This document shows positions 7,390-13,362 of a stretch of 15,549 bases of DNA, one piece after another. The position numbers were made by a program, and so were the translations under genes. The stretch is from NCBI GenBank assembly GCA_035371905.1, contig DAORXQ010000034.1, positions 1 through 15,549 of the forward strand, read 5' to 3'. Origin of the DNA: a bacterium. GTDB lineage: Bacteria; Ratteibacteria; UBA8468; B48-G9; JAFGKM01. The notes under the pieces were generated by a model. The model made no database searches. It was not told the origin of the DNA and was given only the letters and a program-made list of their open reading frames with translations. Positions within the stretch are counted from its first letter, which is position 1. Each line of letters starts with the position of its first letter.

Positions 7390-7601
7390 TTGGAATTTGA
7401 GGATGTAATAAAGATAATAGGTAGTTATAAGTCCAGAACCAATAAAAGGATTACTTAAGATATCGGAGGAAGTTGATATTTTAATGTTAGTTCCATTAGG
7501 ATATCTGTAATATAGTTTTTTTAGATAATGCTTCCAGAAAGTATATAAAAAATATAGTTTTCAAGGAAGAATTTAGTAAACTTTTTCTAAAAATCTACTA
7601 A
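7390..7601 (+). pseudogene. Nitroreductase remnant, copy 1 (internal deletion and frameshifts)
   Basis: Translation in three successive frames gives pieces of a nitroreductase-family flavoprotein. From TTG 7390 comes an N-terminal piece, LEFEDVIKIIGSYK, resembling the usual opening MEFxDVIxxRRSxRxY. A shifted frame from 7433 gives PEPI joined directly to LLKISEEVDILMLVPLGY, the family's C-terminal core block (normally LGIPEDVxVVALLPLGYP). A third frame gives SRKYIKNIVFKEEF, matching the usual RKPLEEIVFxEKF end, stop at 7599-7601. About 100 or more central residues are missing. It is non-functional. The family match is from motif memory, with no alignment run. Confidence 0.6.
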
Positions 7602-7611
7602 AAGTAATATT

Positions 7612-7727
7612 TCTTTCGTATCTCAACGGTAGAGCATCCGCCACTAAAACATTGGCGGACCCGCCAAGTAGTTTGGCGGGGGCGGCTGTTAACCGCAAGG
7701 TTGTAGGTTCGAATCCTACCACCGGAG
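7612..7727 (+). pseudogene. Defective tRNA-Asn copy with 44-nt insert, copy 2
   Basis: From TCAACGG onward this equals tRNA-Asn, including the full 3' half and CACCGGA end, but with the 44-nt double hairpin (7637-7680) between positions 26 and 27. The acceptor 5' strand is TCTTTCG instead of TCCGGTG and cannot pair with the 3' strand, and the D stem begins T instead of G. It is not expected to give a functional tRNA. Confidence 0.8.
7637..7680 (+). repeat. 44-nt double-hairpin insert, copy 2
   Basis: Identical to 6904-6947: two perfect 7-bp GC-rich hairpins, placed at the same tRNA position. Confidence 0.85.
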
Positions 7728-7762
7728 CTATTTATAAATTTTTTTTGTGGAAGAAAGTAAAA

Positions 7763-7974
7763 TTGGAATTTGAGGATGTAATAAAGATAATAGGTAGTTA
7801 TAAGTCCAGAACCAATAAAAGGATTACTTAAGATATCGGAGGAAGTTGATATTTTAATGTTAGTTCCATTAGGATATCTGTAATATAGTTTTTTTAGATA
7901 ATGCTTCCAGAAAGTATATAAAAAATATAGTTTTCAAGGAAGAATTTAGTAAACTTTTTCTAAAAATCTACTAA
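7763..7974 (+). pseudogene. Nitroreductase remnant, copy 2
   Basis: Exact duplicate of 7390-7601 at an offset of 373. The same deletion and frameshifts are present, so the gene decayed before the duplication. Confidence 0.6.
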
Positions 7975-7984
7975 AAGTAATATT

Positions 7985-8100
7985 TCTTTCGTATCTCAAC
8001 GGTAGAGCATCCGCCACTAAAACATTGGCGGACCCGCCAAGTAGTTTGGCGGGGGCGGCTGTTAACCGCAAGGTTGTAGGTTCGAATCCTACCACCGGAG
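7985..8100 (+). pseudogene. Defective tRNA-Asn copy with 44-nt insert, copy 3
   Basis: Exact duplicate of 7612-7727 with the same altered acceptor 5' strand. After its discriminator G (8100) the sequence leaves the repeat and enters different DNA (CTTTTTGCTC), which marks the right edge of the tandem array and probably the original 3' flank of the locus. Confidence 0.8.
8010..8053 (+). repeat. 44-nt double-hairpin insert, copy 3
   Basis: Identical to 6904-6947 and 7637-7680. Confidence 0.85.
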
Positions 8101-8114
8101 CTTTTTGCTCTTTT
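8098..8114 (+). terminator. Weak terminator-like hairpin after the last tRNA copy
   Basis: GAGC (8098-8101), T5 loop, GCTC (8107-8110), then TTTT. The 4-bp stem shares its first bases with the tRNA 3' end. The stem is short and the T tract brief, so termination would be inefficient at best. Confidence 0.25.
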
Positions 8115-8379
8115 AAACAATTTTAGATATGAAAAAGCCAGAGTTATTTTTAAACAAGCAGAGTTTGATCATATGAATGGTGGAAAGAAAAAATTGGGAG
8201 GATAAAGACCCACATCGTTTTTTATCTGTACACAGGGCCAAAATATCAAAGTATTTTTTAAAAATTCAGGTTGTAATCCGTGCAGTCAGGAAAAAATGAA
8301 TTTGTGTAAAGTAAAGGAATGTTTTGACAGAGTTGAAGTTAAAGATATAATAAAAAAGATAAAAGAATTTGAACTCTGA
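8101..8379 (+). pseudogene. Decayed 3' end of a glycosyltransferase family 9 (heptosyltransferase-like) gene
   Basis: One frame is open from 8101 to a TAA at 8203-8205 and again from 8206 to TGA 8377-8379. The second part reads IKVFFKNSGCNPCSQEKMN, then NLCKVKECFDRVEVKDIIKKI. This resembles the C-terminal end of GT9 LPS heptosyltransferases, with its CxPC and spaced cysteines followed by CMxxIxVExVLxxI. The first part (RYEKARVIFKQAEF) is not recognised and may or may not belong to the same gene. The 5' end is lost into the tRNA repeat array, so the gene was probably truncated by events at the tRNA. Loss of an LPS transferase fits the surrounding heptose and lipid A genes. The family call is tentative. 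Confidence 0.45.
8324..8351 (+). promoter_or_regulatory. Consensus sigma-70 promoter for the hydrolase-mscS operon
   Basis: TTGACA (8324-8329), 16-base spacer, TATAAT (8346-8351): both boxes match the consensus fully. A start point near 8358 gives a leader of about 29 bases before ATG 8387. It lies inside the glycosyltransferase remnant, whose reading frame is no longer constrained. Confidence 0.6.
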
Positions 8380-8386
8380 AAAAAAA

Positions 8387-9166
8387 ATGGAAAAACCGAT
8401 AATTTTTGAAAGTGAGGGTAAAAATTTAATCGGAATACTTCATTTATCAGAATTTAAAAATTCACCGGTTGTTGTCTTATTCCACGGTTTTACAGGTCAG
8501 AAAAGTGAAAGTCATTTTATATTTACACGACTTGCCAGATTGCTCTGTAAAGAAAAAATATCAGTTTTAAGATTTGACTTTATGGGTTCGGGTGATAGTG
8601 AAGGGGAATTTTCAGATATGACACTGTACACCGAAATGAAAGATGGAGAAAATGCACTGAGATATATTAAAGAGTTAGAAAATGTGAATAAAGAAAAAAT
8701 TGGAATTCTCGGTCTTTCTATGGGGGCTGTAACCGCTTCCTATATCGCTTCTGAATTTAATACCACTTCTCTCTGCCTCTGGTCGCCGGTTGCTTATCCT
8801 TCTGTTATTTCAAGGCGTTTAACAAGGAAAATAAAAAAACAACTTCAGGAAAAAGGTAAGGCATATCTTCCGGGAACAGGACTTTATATAAGTGATGAAT
8901 TTATTAAAAGCACAAAAGAGGTTAAACCTCTCCGATTTGCGGGAAAATATAAAGGAAGTGTGCTTATAATTCACTGTAAAGATGATACGGTTTTACCTGT
9001 TGAACATGCTCTGGCTTATTTTAAAAAATTCCACCAGCAGTCAAGATTTTCTCAACTTACAATCTTTGAAAAAGGTGGTCACACTTTTACTGTTGAAGAA
9101 ACAGAAAAAGAAGTTCTGAATCAAACGGTTAATTTTTTCAAAACAACTCTGTGGGGTGGAAAGTGA
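8387..9166 (+). CDS. Alpha/beta hydrolase (serine esterase/acyl hydrolase type)
   Basis: A 259-residue cytoplasmic alpha/beta-hydrolase-fold enzyme. Visible elements: the oxyanion strand VVLFHGFTGQKSE (29-41), RFDFMGSGDSEG (62-73), the nucleophile elbow GLSMGA with Ser111, the acid in HCKDDTVLPVEHA (Asp200 most likely) and His232 in KGGHTF. The HGFTG and GxSxGA pattern with a short lid (about 138-185) resembles cinnamoyl-ester/acyl hydrolases and prolyl-oligopeptidase-like esterases; the substrate is unknown. ATG 8387 is preferred; a TTG at 8369 would add six residues but overlaps the upstream remnant. No clear Shine-Dalgarno is seen. The stop overlaps the mscS start (GTGA), so both are likely co-translated from the promoter at 8324. 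Confidence 0.85.
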   Translation: MEKPIIFESEGKNLIGILHLSEFKNSPVVVLFHGFTGQKSESHFIFTRLARLLCKEKISVLRFDFMGSGDSEGEFSDMTLYTEMKDGENALRYIKELENVNKEKIGILGLSMGAVTASYIASEFNTTSLCLWSPVAYPSVISRRLTRKIKKQLQEKGKAYLPGTGLYISDEFIKSTKEVKPLRFAGKYKGSVLIIHCKDDTVLPVEHALAYFKKFHQQSRFSQLTIFEKGGHTFTVEETEKEVLNQTVNFFKTTLWGGK

Positions 9167-10359
9167 GAAAATGGTTTAACTTCGTTTTTTTGAATACATT
9201 GTTTACTTCCGCTTCCTCAGATACTTCAATAGTAGAAACACACCTGCTTCCCAAAATTAATTGGTCTTCTCATTTTCCATCTTGGATGAGTAAAACGTTT
9301 ATGGGAGTGGCAATATGGCAGTTTATAACTGCATTTCTTTTTATCCTTCTCGGGTTTGCTGGTAAAAAAATTTCTGAATACATTATCGAAACAAAAATTA
9401 TAAAAATTACAAAAAGAACAAGGTTTGAACTGGATGATTTAATTGTTAATGCTTTTTCCCGCCCATTCAGTTTTGGAATAGCGTTGCTTGGGTTTTCTCT
9501 CGCAATAGCGGTTTTACCGGTTTCTCAGACAGCAGAAAGAATAATTTATTCAATTATAAAAATTGCGGGTGTTGTAATATTTCTATGGCTCCTTTTCCGT
9601 CTTGTTGATGTTATTGTTGTTTACCTTTCCCGTCTGACAGAGAGAACTGAATCAAAACTTGATGACCAACTTGTACCACTTATCAATAAAGCACTGAAGG
9701 TTACAATTGGAATAATTTGTTTTCTGTGGTTATTACAATTGCTCGGATATAATGTTTCAAGTTTAATTGCAGGTCTTGGAATAGGTGGCCTTGCTGTTGC
9801 TCTTGCTTTACAGAATACCCTTAGTAATTTTTTTGGCTCAATTTTTATTTTTCTTGATAGACCGTTTATGGTAGGTGATTGGGTTAAAATAGGAGATGTT
9901 GAAGGAATTGTTGAAGATATTGGTTTCAGGTCTACAAGAATAAGAACCTGGCCGGCCACACTTGTTTCCATACCAAATAAAAAAGTTGCAGAATCAGTAA
10001 TAGATAACTGGTCAAGGATGCCTAAAAAAAGAGTCTATCAGACGATTGGACTTACCTATGAGACAACAGCCGACCAGATGGAAAATGCTGTCAGGGAAAT
10101 AAGGAAGATAATTGAAAATGACCCCGGTGTTGATAAGGAATTCATTGTGGTAAAATTCAGTGATTTTGGTTCTTCCTCTCTTGATATTACGGTTATCTAT
10201 TTTACAATTGATACAACATTGAAAGGACACCTTGAAACAAAAGAAAGGATAAATCTTGCAATAATGAGAAAACTTAAAGAACTTGGACTTTCAATTGCAT
10301 TCCCGACAATGAGTATTTATTTAGAAAAAGGGGAAATTAAAATTGAAAGAAAAGATTGA
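9163..10359 (+). CDS. mscS: MscS-family mechanosensitive channel
   Basis: A small-conductance mechanosensitive channel of about 398 residues that releases osmolytes when membrane tension rises. Membrane segments are visible at about 50-72, 100-122, 128-152 and 180-200, followed by the glycine/alanine-rich pore helix (SLIAGLGIGGLAVALALQ) and the MscS signature NFFGSIFIFLDRPFMVGDWV at the start of the beta domain. The soluble vestibule domain follows (VEGIVEDIGFRSTRIRTWP, VSIPNKK, DNWSRMPKKR). It is longer at the N-terminus than E. coli MscS (286 residues), with extra membrane helices as in YbdG/YnaI-like members. GTG 9163 overlaps the hydrolase stop by four bases and has GGGGTGG upstream, so it is preferred to GTG 9151. 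Confidence 0.92.
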   Translation: MRKWFNFVFLNTLFTSASSDTSIVETHLLPKINWSSHFPSWMSKTFMGVAIWQFITAFLFILLGFAGKKISEYIIETKIIKITKRTRFELDDLIVNAFSRPFSFGIALLGFSLAIAVLPVSQTAERIIYSIIKIAGVVIFLWLLFRLVDVIVVYLSRLTERTESKLDDQLVPLINKALKVTIGIICFLWLLQLLGYNVSSLIAGLGIGGLAVALALQNTLSNFFGSIFIFLDRPFMVGDWVKIGDVEGIVEDIGFRSTRIRTWPATLVSIPNKKVAESVIDNWSRMPKKRVYQTIGLTYETTADQMENAVREIRKIIENDPGVDKEFIVVKFSDFGSSSLDITVIYFTIDTTLKGHLETKERINLAIMRKLKELGLSIAFPTMSIYLEKGEIKIERKD

Positions 10360-10855
10360 TTATAGAGAGGTTTTAAAAGAAACAGTAGAAGCCCTTGAAA
10401 ATGGGCTGGTTTTGCTTGTTTCTGTAGATAAAAAAGGAAAACCAAATCCAATGGCTATTGGATGGGGAGCAATGGGTGAAATCTGGGGAAAACCAGTTTT
10501 TATAGTTCTTGTCAGACCTTCCAGATATACCTATTCACTCATTGAGCAGACAGAAGATTTCAGTGTGAATGTTGCAGATGAATCCATGAAAGATATTGTT
10601 ATTTATTGTGGAACTGTTTCTGGTAGGAACCATGATAAGTTTAAATAGAAAAATTTAGCTCCATTAAAATCAGAGTTTATAAAATCCCCCATAATTGAGG
10701 AATGTAGAATAAACTTTGAATGTAGAGTTATTGCAAAGACAGATATAATTTCAGAATTTATTTCCGAAGAAATAAAAAACTCTAATTACAAGCAGGATGA
10801 CTTTCACAGAGTTTATTATGGAGAAATTCTTTCTTGTTTAAAAACACTTCGCTAA
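10343..10855 (+). pseudogene. Flavin reductase-domain protein interrupted by one in-frame TAG
   Basis: The frame reads as a complete FMN-binding flavin reductase/flavoredoxin-like protein of about 170 codons, except for TAG at 10646-10648. Before it, residues 1-101 show VLLVSVDKKGKPNPMAIGW, the RPSRYTYSLI block and FSVNVADESM, ending GTVSGRNHDKFK. After it the same frame continues KNLAPLKSEFIKSPIIEEC, then INFECRVIAK and DDFHRVYYGEILSCL, exactly the C-terminal part expected, to TAA 10853-10855. So it is a single nonsense change with no frame loss: a young pseudogene, a sequencing error, or a read-through codon. TTG 10343 overlaps mscS by 17 bases. Family members bind FMN and are used in electron transfer or flavin reduction. 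Confidence 0.75.
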
Positions 10856-10908
10856 AAATCACTTTGTTTAAATATTAACTGCTAACTTGACTGTCAAATC
10901 AGTATGTG

Positions 10909-10963
10909 CCTTCAAAACCCGCTTGTATCAATCATCTCCATTGCCCACCTTTAAGGTGGGATA
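10909..10963 (+). repeat. 55-bp direct repeat, left copy
   Basis: This matches 11780-11834 at 54 of 55 positions by eye (one C/T difference at base 5). It contains an 8-bp palindrome around one base, CCCACCTT-T-AAGGTGGG (10944-10960). The pair brackets the minus-strand nucleotidyltransferase module. The hairpin could also act as a weak terminator, but no T tract follows it in either direction. Confidence 0.85.
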
Positions 10964-10976
10964 GGGAAATTTTGTT

Positions 10977-11168
10977 TTATTCAATCTTCCATACAATACC
11001 TTTTTTTCCTTTGACATTTCTTGCGATTTTTTGAAGTGTGACAAGAATTTCTATCTTTTTTTCAAAAGGAAGTTTTGCCTGTTCTTTATGAAAAATATCC
11101 TTTCTTTTAAAAATATCTTCCCTTTTTATAACTTTTCCATTTATACAAATTTTTATTTCTTTACTCAT
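10977..11168 (-). CDS. Small basic protein paired with a nucleotidyltransferase
   Basis: A 63-residue basic protein (start ATG 11168-11166; an upstream ATG at 11177 would add three residues). Its start overlaps the nucleotidyltransferase stop by four bases (ATGA), so the two are translationally coupled. The centre, HKEQAKLPFEKKIEILVTLQKIAR, is recognisable as the AKLPFEEKIxILVxLQKIA block of small proteins often found next to such nucleotidyltransferases in uncultivated bacteria (recollection, not a search). No enzymatic motif is visible. It is probably the partner, perhaps the antitoxin, of a toxin-antitoxin-like pair, but its function is not established. Confidence 0.7.
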   Translation of the reverse strand: MSKEIKICINGKVIKREDIFKRKDIFHKEQAKLPFEKKIEILVTLQKIARNVKGKKGIVWKIE

Positions 11169-11647
11169 TTTACCCATTTAATATTAAACTTTTTAAGAAT
11201 ATTTCTCAACTTTCTCTTATTAATTTTTGTTTCTTCAAAAAATCTTTCCACCTTTTCAATATCCTTTTTGCGTCCGGTTCTCAGAAATATTGCTATTAAA
11301 TATTCAGGAGAAAGCACTTTAGTAGGGATTCCTTTGTATCTTACCTTTTTGGCGTTTTTAATTCCTTCTTCTTCAAGTTCATCAGCAACTATAAATTGAA
11401 CTGGCACCCCCTCAATTAAAATATGCTCACCTTTCCATTTATATCCTTTTGATTGCAAGTAATTATAAATATTGGAAAGGTCAATTATTACTTTATCAGG
11501 TTCTTCCTTTAAGACAACAAAAATGTCAAGGTCATAAGTTAAAAAGGGTTCAATATAAAAAAGGGCTCCAATTCCACCTCCAATCGCATAATCATTAATC
11601 AATCCTTTCTTTTTAAGTTCATTTATAACTTTAATAGTTTTTTCCAT
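11165..11647 (-). CDS. Minimal nucleotidyltransferase-fold protein (toxin-antitoxin-like)
   Basis: A 160-residue polymerase-beta-type nucleotidyltransferase. The catalytic signature is visible near the start: GGGIGALFY (23-31) followed by TYDLDIFVVL (37-46), with metal-binding Asp39 and Asp41. VQFIVADELEEEG and LSPEYLIAIFLRTGRKKDIEKV are the usual downstream blocks of the DUF6036/AbiEii-like group. The C-terminus is helical and basic. The start is uncertain: ATG 11647 fits the promoter at 11692-11720 with a leader of about 37 bases, while TTG 11674 would add nine residues and leave hardly any leader. Such proteins act as toxins (nucleotide transfer to tRNA or proteins) or as housekeeping NTases; here the small coupled partner and flanking repeats suggest a mobile TA-like module. 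Confidence 0.78.
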   Translation of the reverse strand: MEKTIKVINELKKKGLINDYAIGGGIGALFYIEPFLTYDLDIFVVLKEEPDKVIIDLSNIYNYLQSKGYKWKGEHILIEGVPVQFIVADELEEEGIKNAKKVRYKGIPTKVLSPEYLIAIFLRTGRKKDIEKVERFFEETKINKRKLRNILKKFNIKWVK

Positions 11648-11691
11648 CTTCTCGTTTTCCGCTCTATAAATCAAATCTCTTCTTCTGTTAA

Positions 11692-11720
11692 ATTATAAAG
11701 TTTATAAATCAACCGGTCAA
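11692..11720 (-). promoter_or_regulatory. Strong promoter of the nucleotidyltransferase pair
   Basis: On the minus strand: TTGACC (11720-11715), 17-base spacer, TATAAT (11697-11692). The -35 region contains the direct repeat TTGA-CCGG-TTGA, and the spacer plus -10 contain TTTATAA twice, ten bases apart. These are possible operator half-sites for autoregulation, as in toxin-antitoxin operons. The promoter is seen directly; the operator role is inference. Confidence 0.65.
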
Positions 11721-11779
11721 AATATTAAAAACTCATTAACTTTTATTCCTATTGAAAAACATTCACCTCTTAAACCCGA

Positions 11780-11834
11780 CCTTTAAAACCCGCTTGTATC
11801 AATCATCTCCATTGCCCACCTTTAAGGTGGGATA
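11780..11834 (+). repeat. 55-bp direct repeat, right copy
   Basis: Partner of 10909-10963, same orientation, offset 871. It includes the same CCCACCTT-T-AAGGTGGG palindrome (11815-11831). The preceding sequence also contains TTAAACCCGACC, a partial echo of its AAAACCCGC start. Confidence 0.85.
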
Positions 11835-11877
11835 AGTAAGATGGTTTGGATAAAAATTTTTATAATATTATATTGAC

Positions 11878-11906
11878 TTGCACAGAAAAAATTATTGGGT
11901 TAAAAT
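11878..11906 (+). promoter_or_regulatory. Possible promoter of the GH4 gene
   Basis: TTGCAC (11878-11883), 17-base spacer, TAAAAT (11901-11906). The -35 is poor; a better TTGACT at 11873-11878 has too long a spacer (22). The gene needs its own promoter, since the upstream genes run on the other strand. Confidence 0.3.
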
Positions 11907-11939
11907 AGACAAATTAAAATTAAATAATTGGAAGAAAAA

Positions 11940-13262
11940 ATGGCAAAGGTTACTTTTATTGGAGCAGGTAGTTTTGGTTTTACACGAACTCTTGTAAGAG
12001 ATTTACTTACATTTCCATTGTTAAAAGATGCTACTATTTCTTTAATGGATATAGATGCTGAACGACTTGAATTTTCTAAAAGAGCAGTTGAGAAAATTAT
12101 AGCAGAGGGTAAATATCCAGCAAAACTTGAAGTAACAATGGATAGAAGAGAAGCACTTAAAGGAGCAGATGCTGTTTTATGTACTATTCTTTCAGGTGGA
12201 GTTAATATATGGAGGTATGATATAGAAATTCCAAAAAAATATGGAGTAGATATTTGTGTTGGAGATACAAGAGGTCCTGCCGGAATTTTTCGTGCTTTAA
12301 GGACTATTCCTGTTATGCTTGATATATGCAGGGATATTGAAGAAATCTGTCCTGATACAATCTTCCTTAATTATACAAATCCAATGTCAATGCTGTGCAG
12401 GGCAATGCAGAAAAAAACAAAAGTCAAAGTTACAGGTTTATGTCACAGTGTTCAGGGAACAGCAGAAATGCTTGCGAAATGGATTGGAGCAACCATGGAC
12501 CAGATTACTTATGTCTGTGCAGGAATTAATCATCAGGCATGGTATATTGAATACAAAAAGGATGGCAAAGATGCATATCCACTTATCAAAAAAGTTATAC
12601 TGGAAAATGAAGAAATTTACAAAGAGGAAATTGTAAGGAATGAAATGTTTCTTGCTCTTGGATATTATGTTACTGAATCAAGCGGACATAATTCTGAATA
12701 TAACTGGTGGTTCAGAAAAAGGCAGGATTTGATAGGAAAATATTGTCTTCCTGGAACTGGCTGGAATCCTGGAGAATATGCTTATATACTTAAAGAATAT
12801 CTTAAAAGAGAGGACACATGGAAAGATGAAATAAAAAAATGGCTTGAAAAACCTGTTAATCTTGAAAGAGGTCATGAATATGCTGCTTATATAATTAATG
12901 CTTATCTTGGTGGGGAACCATATGTGTTCAATGGAAATGTTCCTAATGAAAATATTATTACAAATCTACCTTATGGTGCCTGTGTAGAAGTTCCAGTTCT
13001 TGTTAATAAAAGAGGATTTAATTATATACATGTAGGTGAAATTCCTCCGCAATGTGCTGCTTTAAATAATATAAATATTGCAGTTGAGGAAATGGCTGTA
13101 GAAGGTGCTTTAACAGGAAATCCTGAAATGGTTTATCATGCAATATGTTATGACCCATTAACTGCAAGTGTTTTATCTTTAAAAGAAATTAGACAGATGG
13201 TAAATGAAATGTTTGAAAAAAATAAAGATTATTTGCCTCAATTTAAAAGTATAAAATTTTGA
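11940..13262 (+). CDS. Glycoside hydrolase family 4, alpha-galactosidase (MelA)-like
   Basis: A 440-residue NAD- and Mn-dependent GH4 enzyme, a family that cleaves glycosides by a redox-elimination mechanism. The Rossmann NAD site is IGAGSFGF (7-14). LNYTNPMSM (143-151) and GLCHSVQGT (166-174) supply substrate and metal residues, with Cys168 as metal ligand, and GINHQAW (195-201) gives His198. The CHSV form of the cysteine motif is that of MelA-type alpha-galactosidases, rather than alpha-glucosidases (CHE) or 6-phospho-beta-glucosidases (CNVP). ESSGHNSEYNWWFRK follows MelA as well. Alpha-glucuronidase is an alternative. ATG 11940 is chosen because GGAAG lies seven bases upstream and the NAD motif then starts at the usual place; TTG 11928 is in frame. 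The gene stands alone, with no transporter beside it. Confidence 0.9.
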   Translation: MAKVTFIGAGSFGFTRTLVRDLLTFPLLKDATISLMDIDAERLEFSKRAVEKIIAEGKYPAKLEVTMDRREALKGADAVLCTILSGGVNIWRYDIEIPKKYGVDICVGDTRGPAGIFRALRTIPVMLDICRDIEEICPDTIFLNYTNPMSMLCRAMQKKTKVKVTGLCHSVQGTAEMLAKWIGATMDQITYVCAGINHQAWYIEYKKDGKDAYPLIKKVILENEEIYKEEIVRNEMFLALGYYVTESSGHNSEYNWWFRKRQDLIGKYCLPGTGWNPGEYAYILKEYLKREDTWKDEIKKWLEKPVNLERGHEYAAYIINAYLGGEPYVFNGNVPNENIITNLPYGACVEVPVLVNKRGFNYIHVGEIPPQCAALNNINIAVEEMAVEGALTGNPEMVYHAICYDPLTASVLSLKEIRQMVNEMFEKNKDYLPQFKSIKF

Positions 13263-13362
13263 AAATAAAAGTTTTTATTTTAAAAAACCCGCCTTAAAAT
13301 TTGACTATTTTTAAAAAATCAAGGAAAATATAAAAAGAAGGTTAAAAATTAGAGGGGAAAAA

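Larger units (their letters stand above)
7308..8100 (+). repeat. Tandem repeat, period 373, two full units plus 47 nt
   Basis: Bases 7308-7680 and 7681-8053 appear identical by eye, and 8054-8100 repeats the first 47 bases. Each unit runs from tRNA-Asn position 27 through the tRNA 3' half, a nitroreductase remnant and a degenerate tRNA 5' half, and ends with the 44-nt double hairpin. The unit edges therefore coincide with the hairpin/tRNA junction. Absence of divergence means a very recent duplication or an assembly artefact. Confidence 0.85.

Noticed and set aside
6904..8053. Three identical 44-nt palindromic repeats as a CRISPR array
   Set aside because: Spacing is irregular (689 nt between the first two copy ends and starts, 329 nt between the next two), the repeats sit inside tRNA copies and no cas genes are near.
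10944..10960. CCCACCTT-T-AAGGTGGG as a simple intrinsic terminator
   Set aside because: No T tract follows on either strand, and the same hairpin recurs within a longer 55-bp repeat at 11815-11831, so a repeat explains it better.
11031..11399. Plus-strand open frame opposite the nucleotidyltransferase and its partner
   Set aside because: Phe/Ser/Leu-rich antisense translation of A-rich genes; no motif, and it would span two real minus-strand genes.
12319..12636. Second plus-strand frame within the GH4 gene
   Set aside because: Fully contained in the GH4 gene, whose catalytic motifs are continuous across it; low-complexity translation with no family features.
13262..13281. 9-bp AT-only hairpin (AAAATAAAA/TTTTATTTT) as terminator of the GH4 gene
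   Set aside because: The stem has no GC pairs, a two-base loop and is followed by an A run, not T; termination is not supported.
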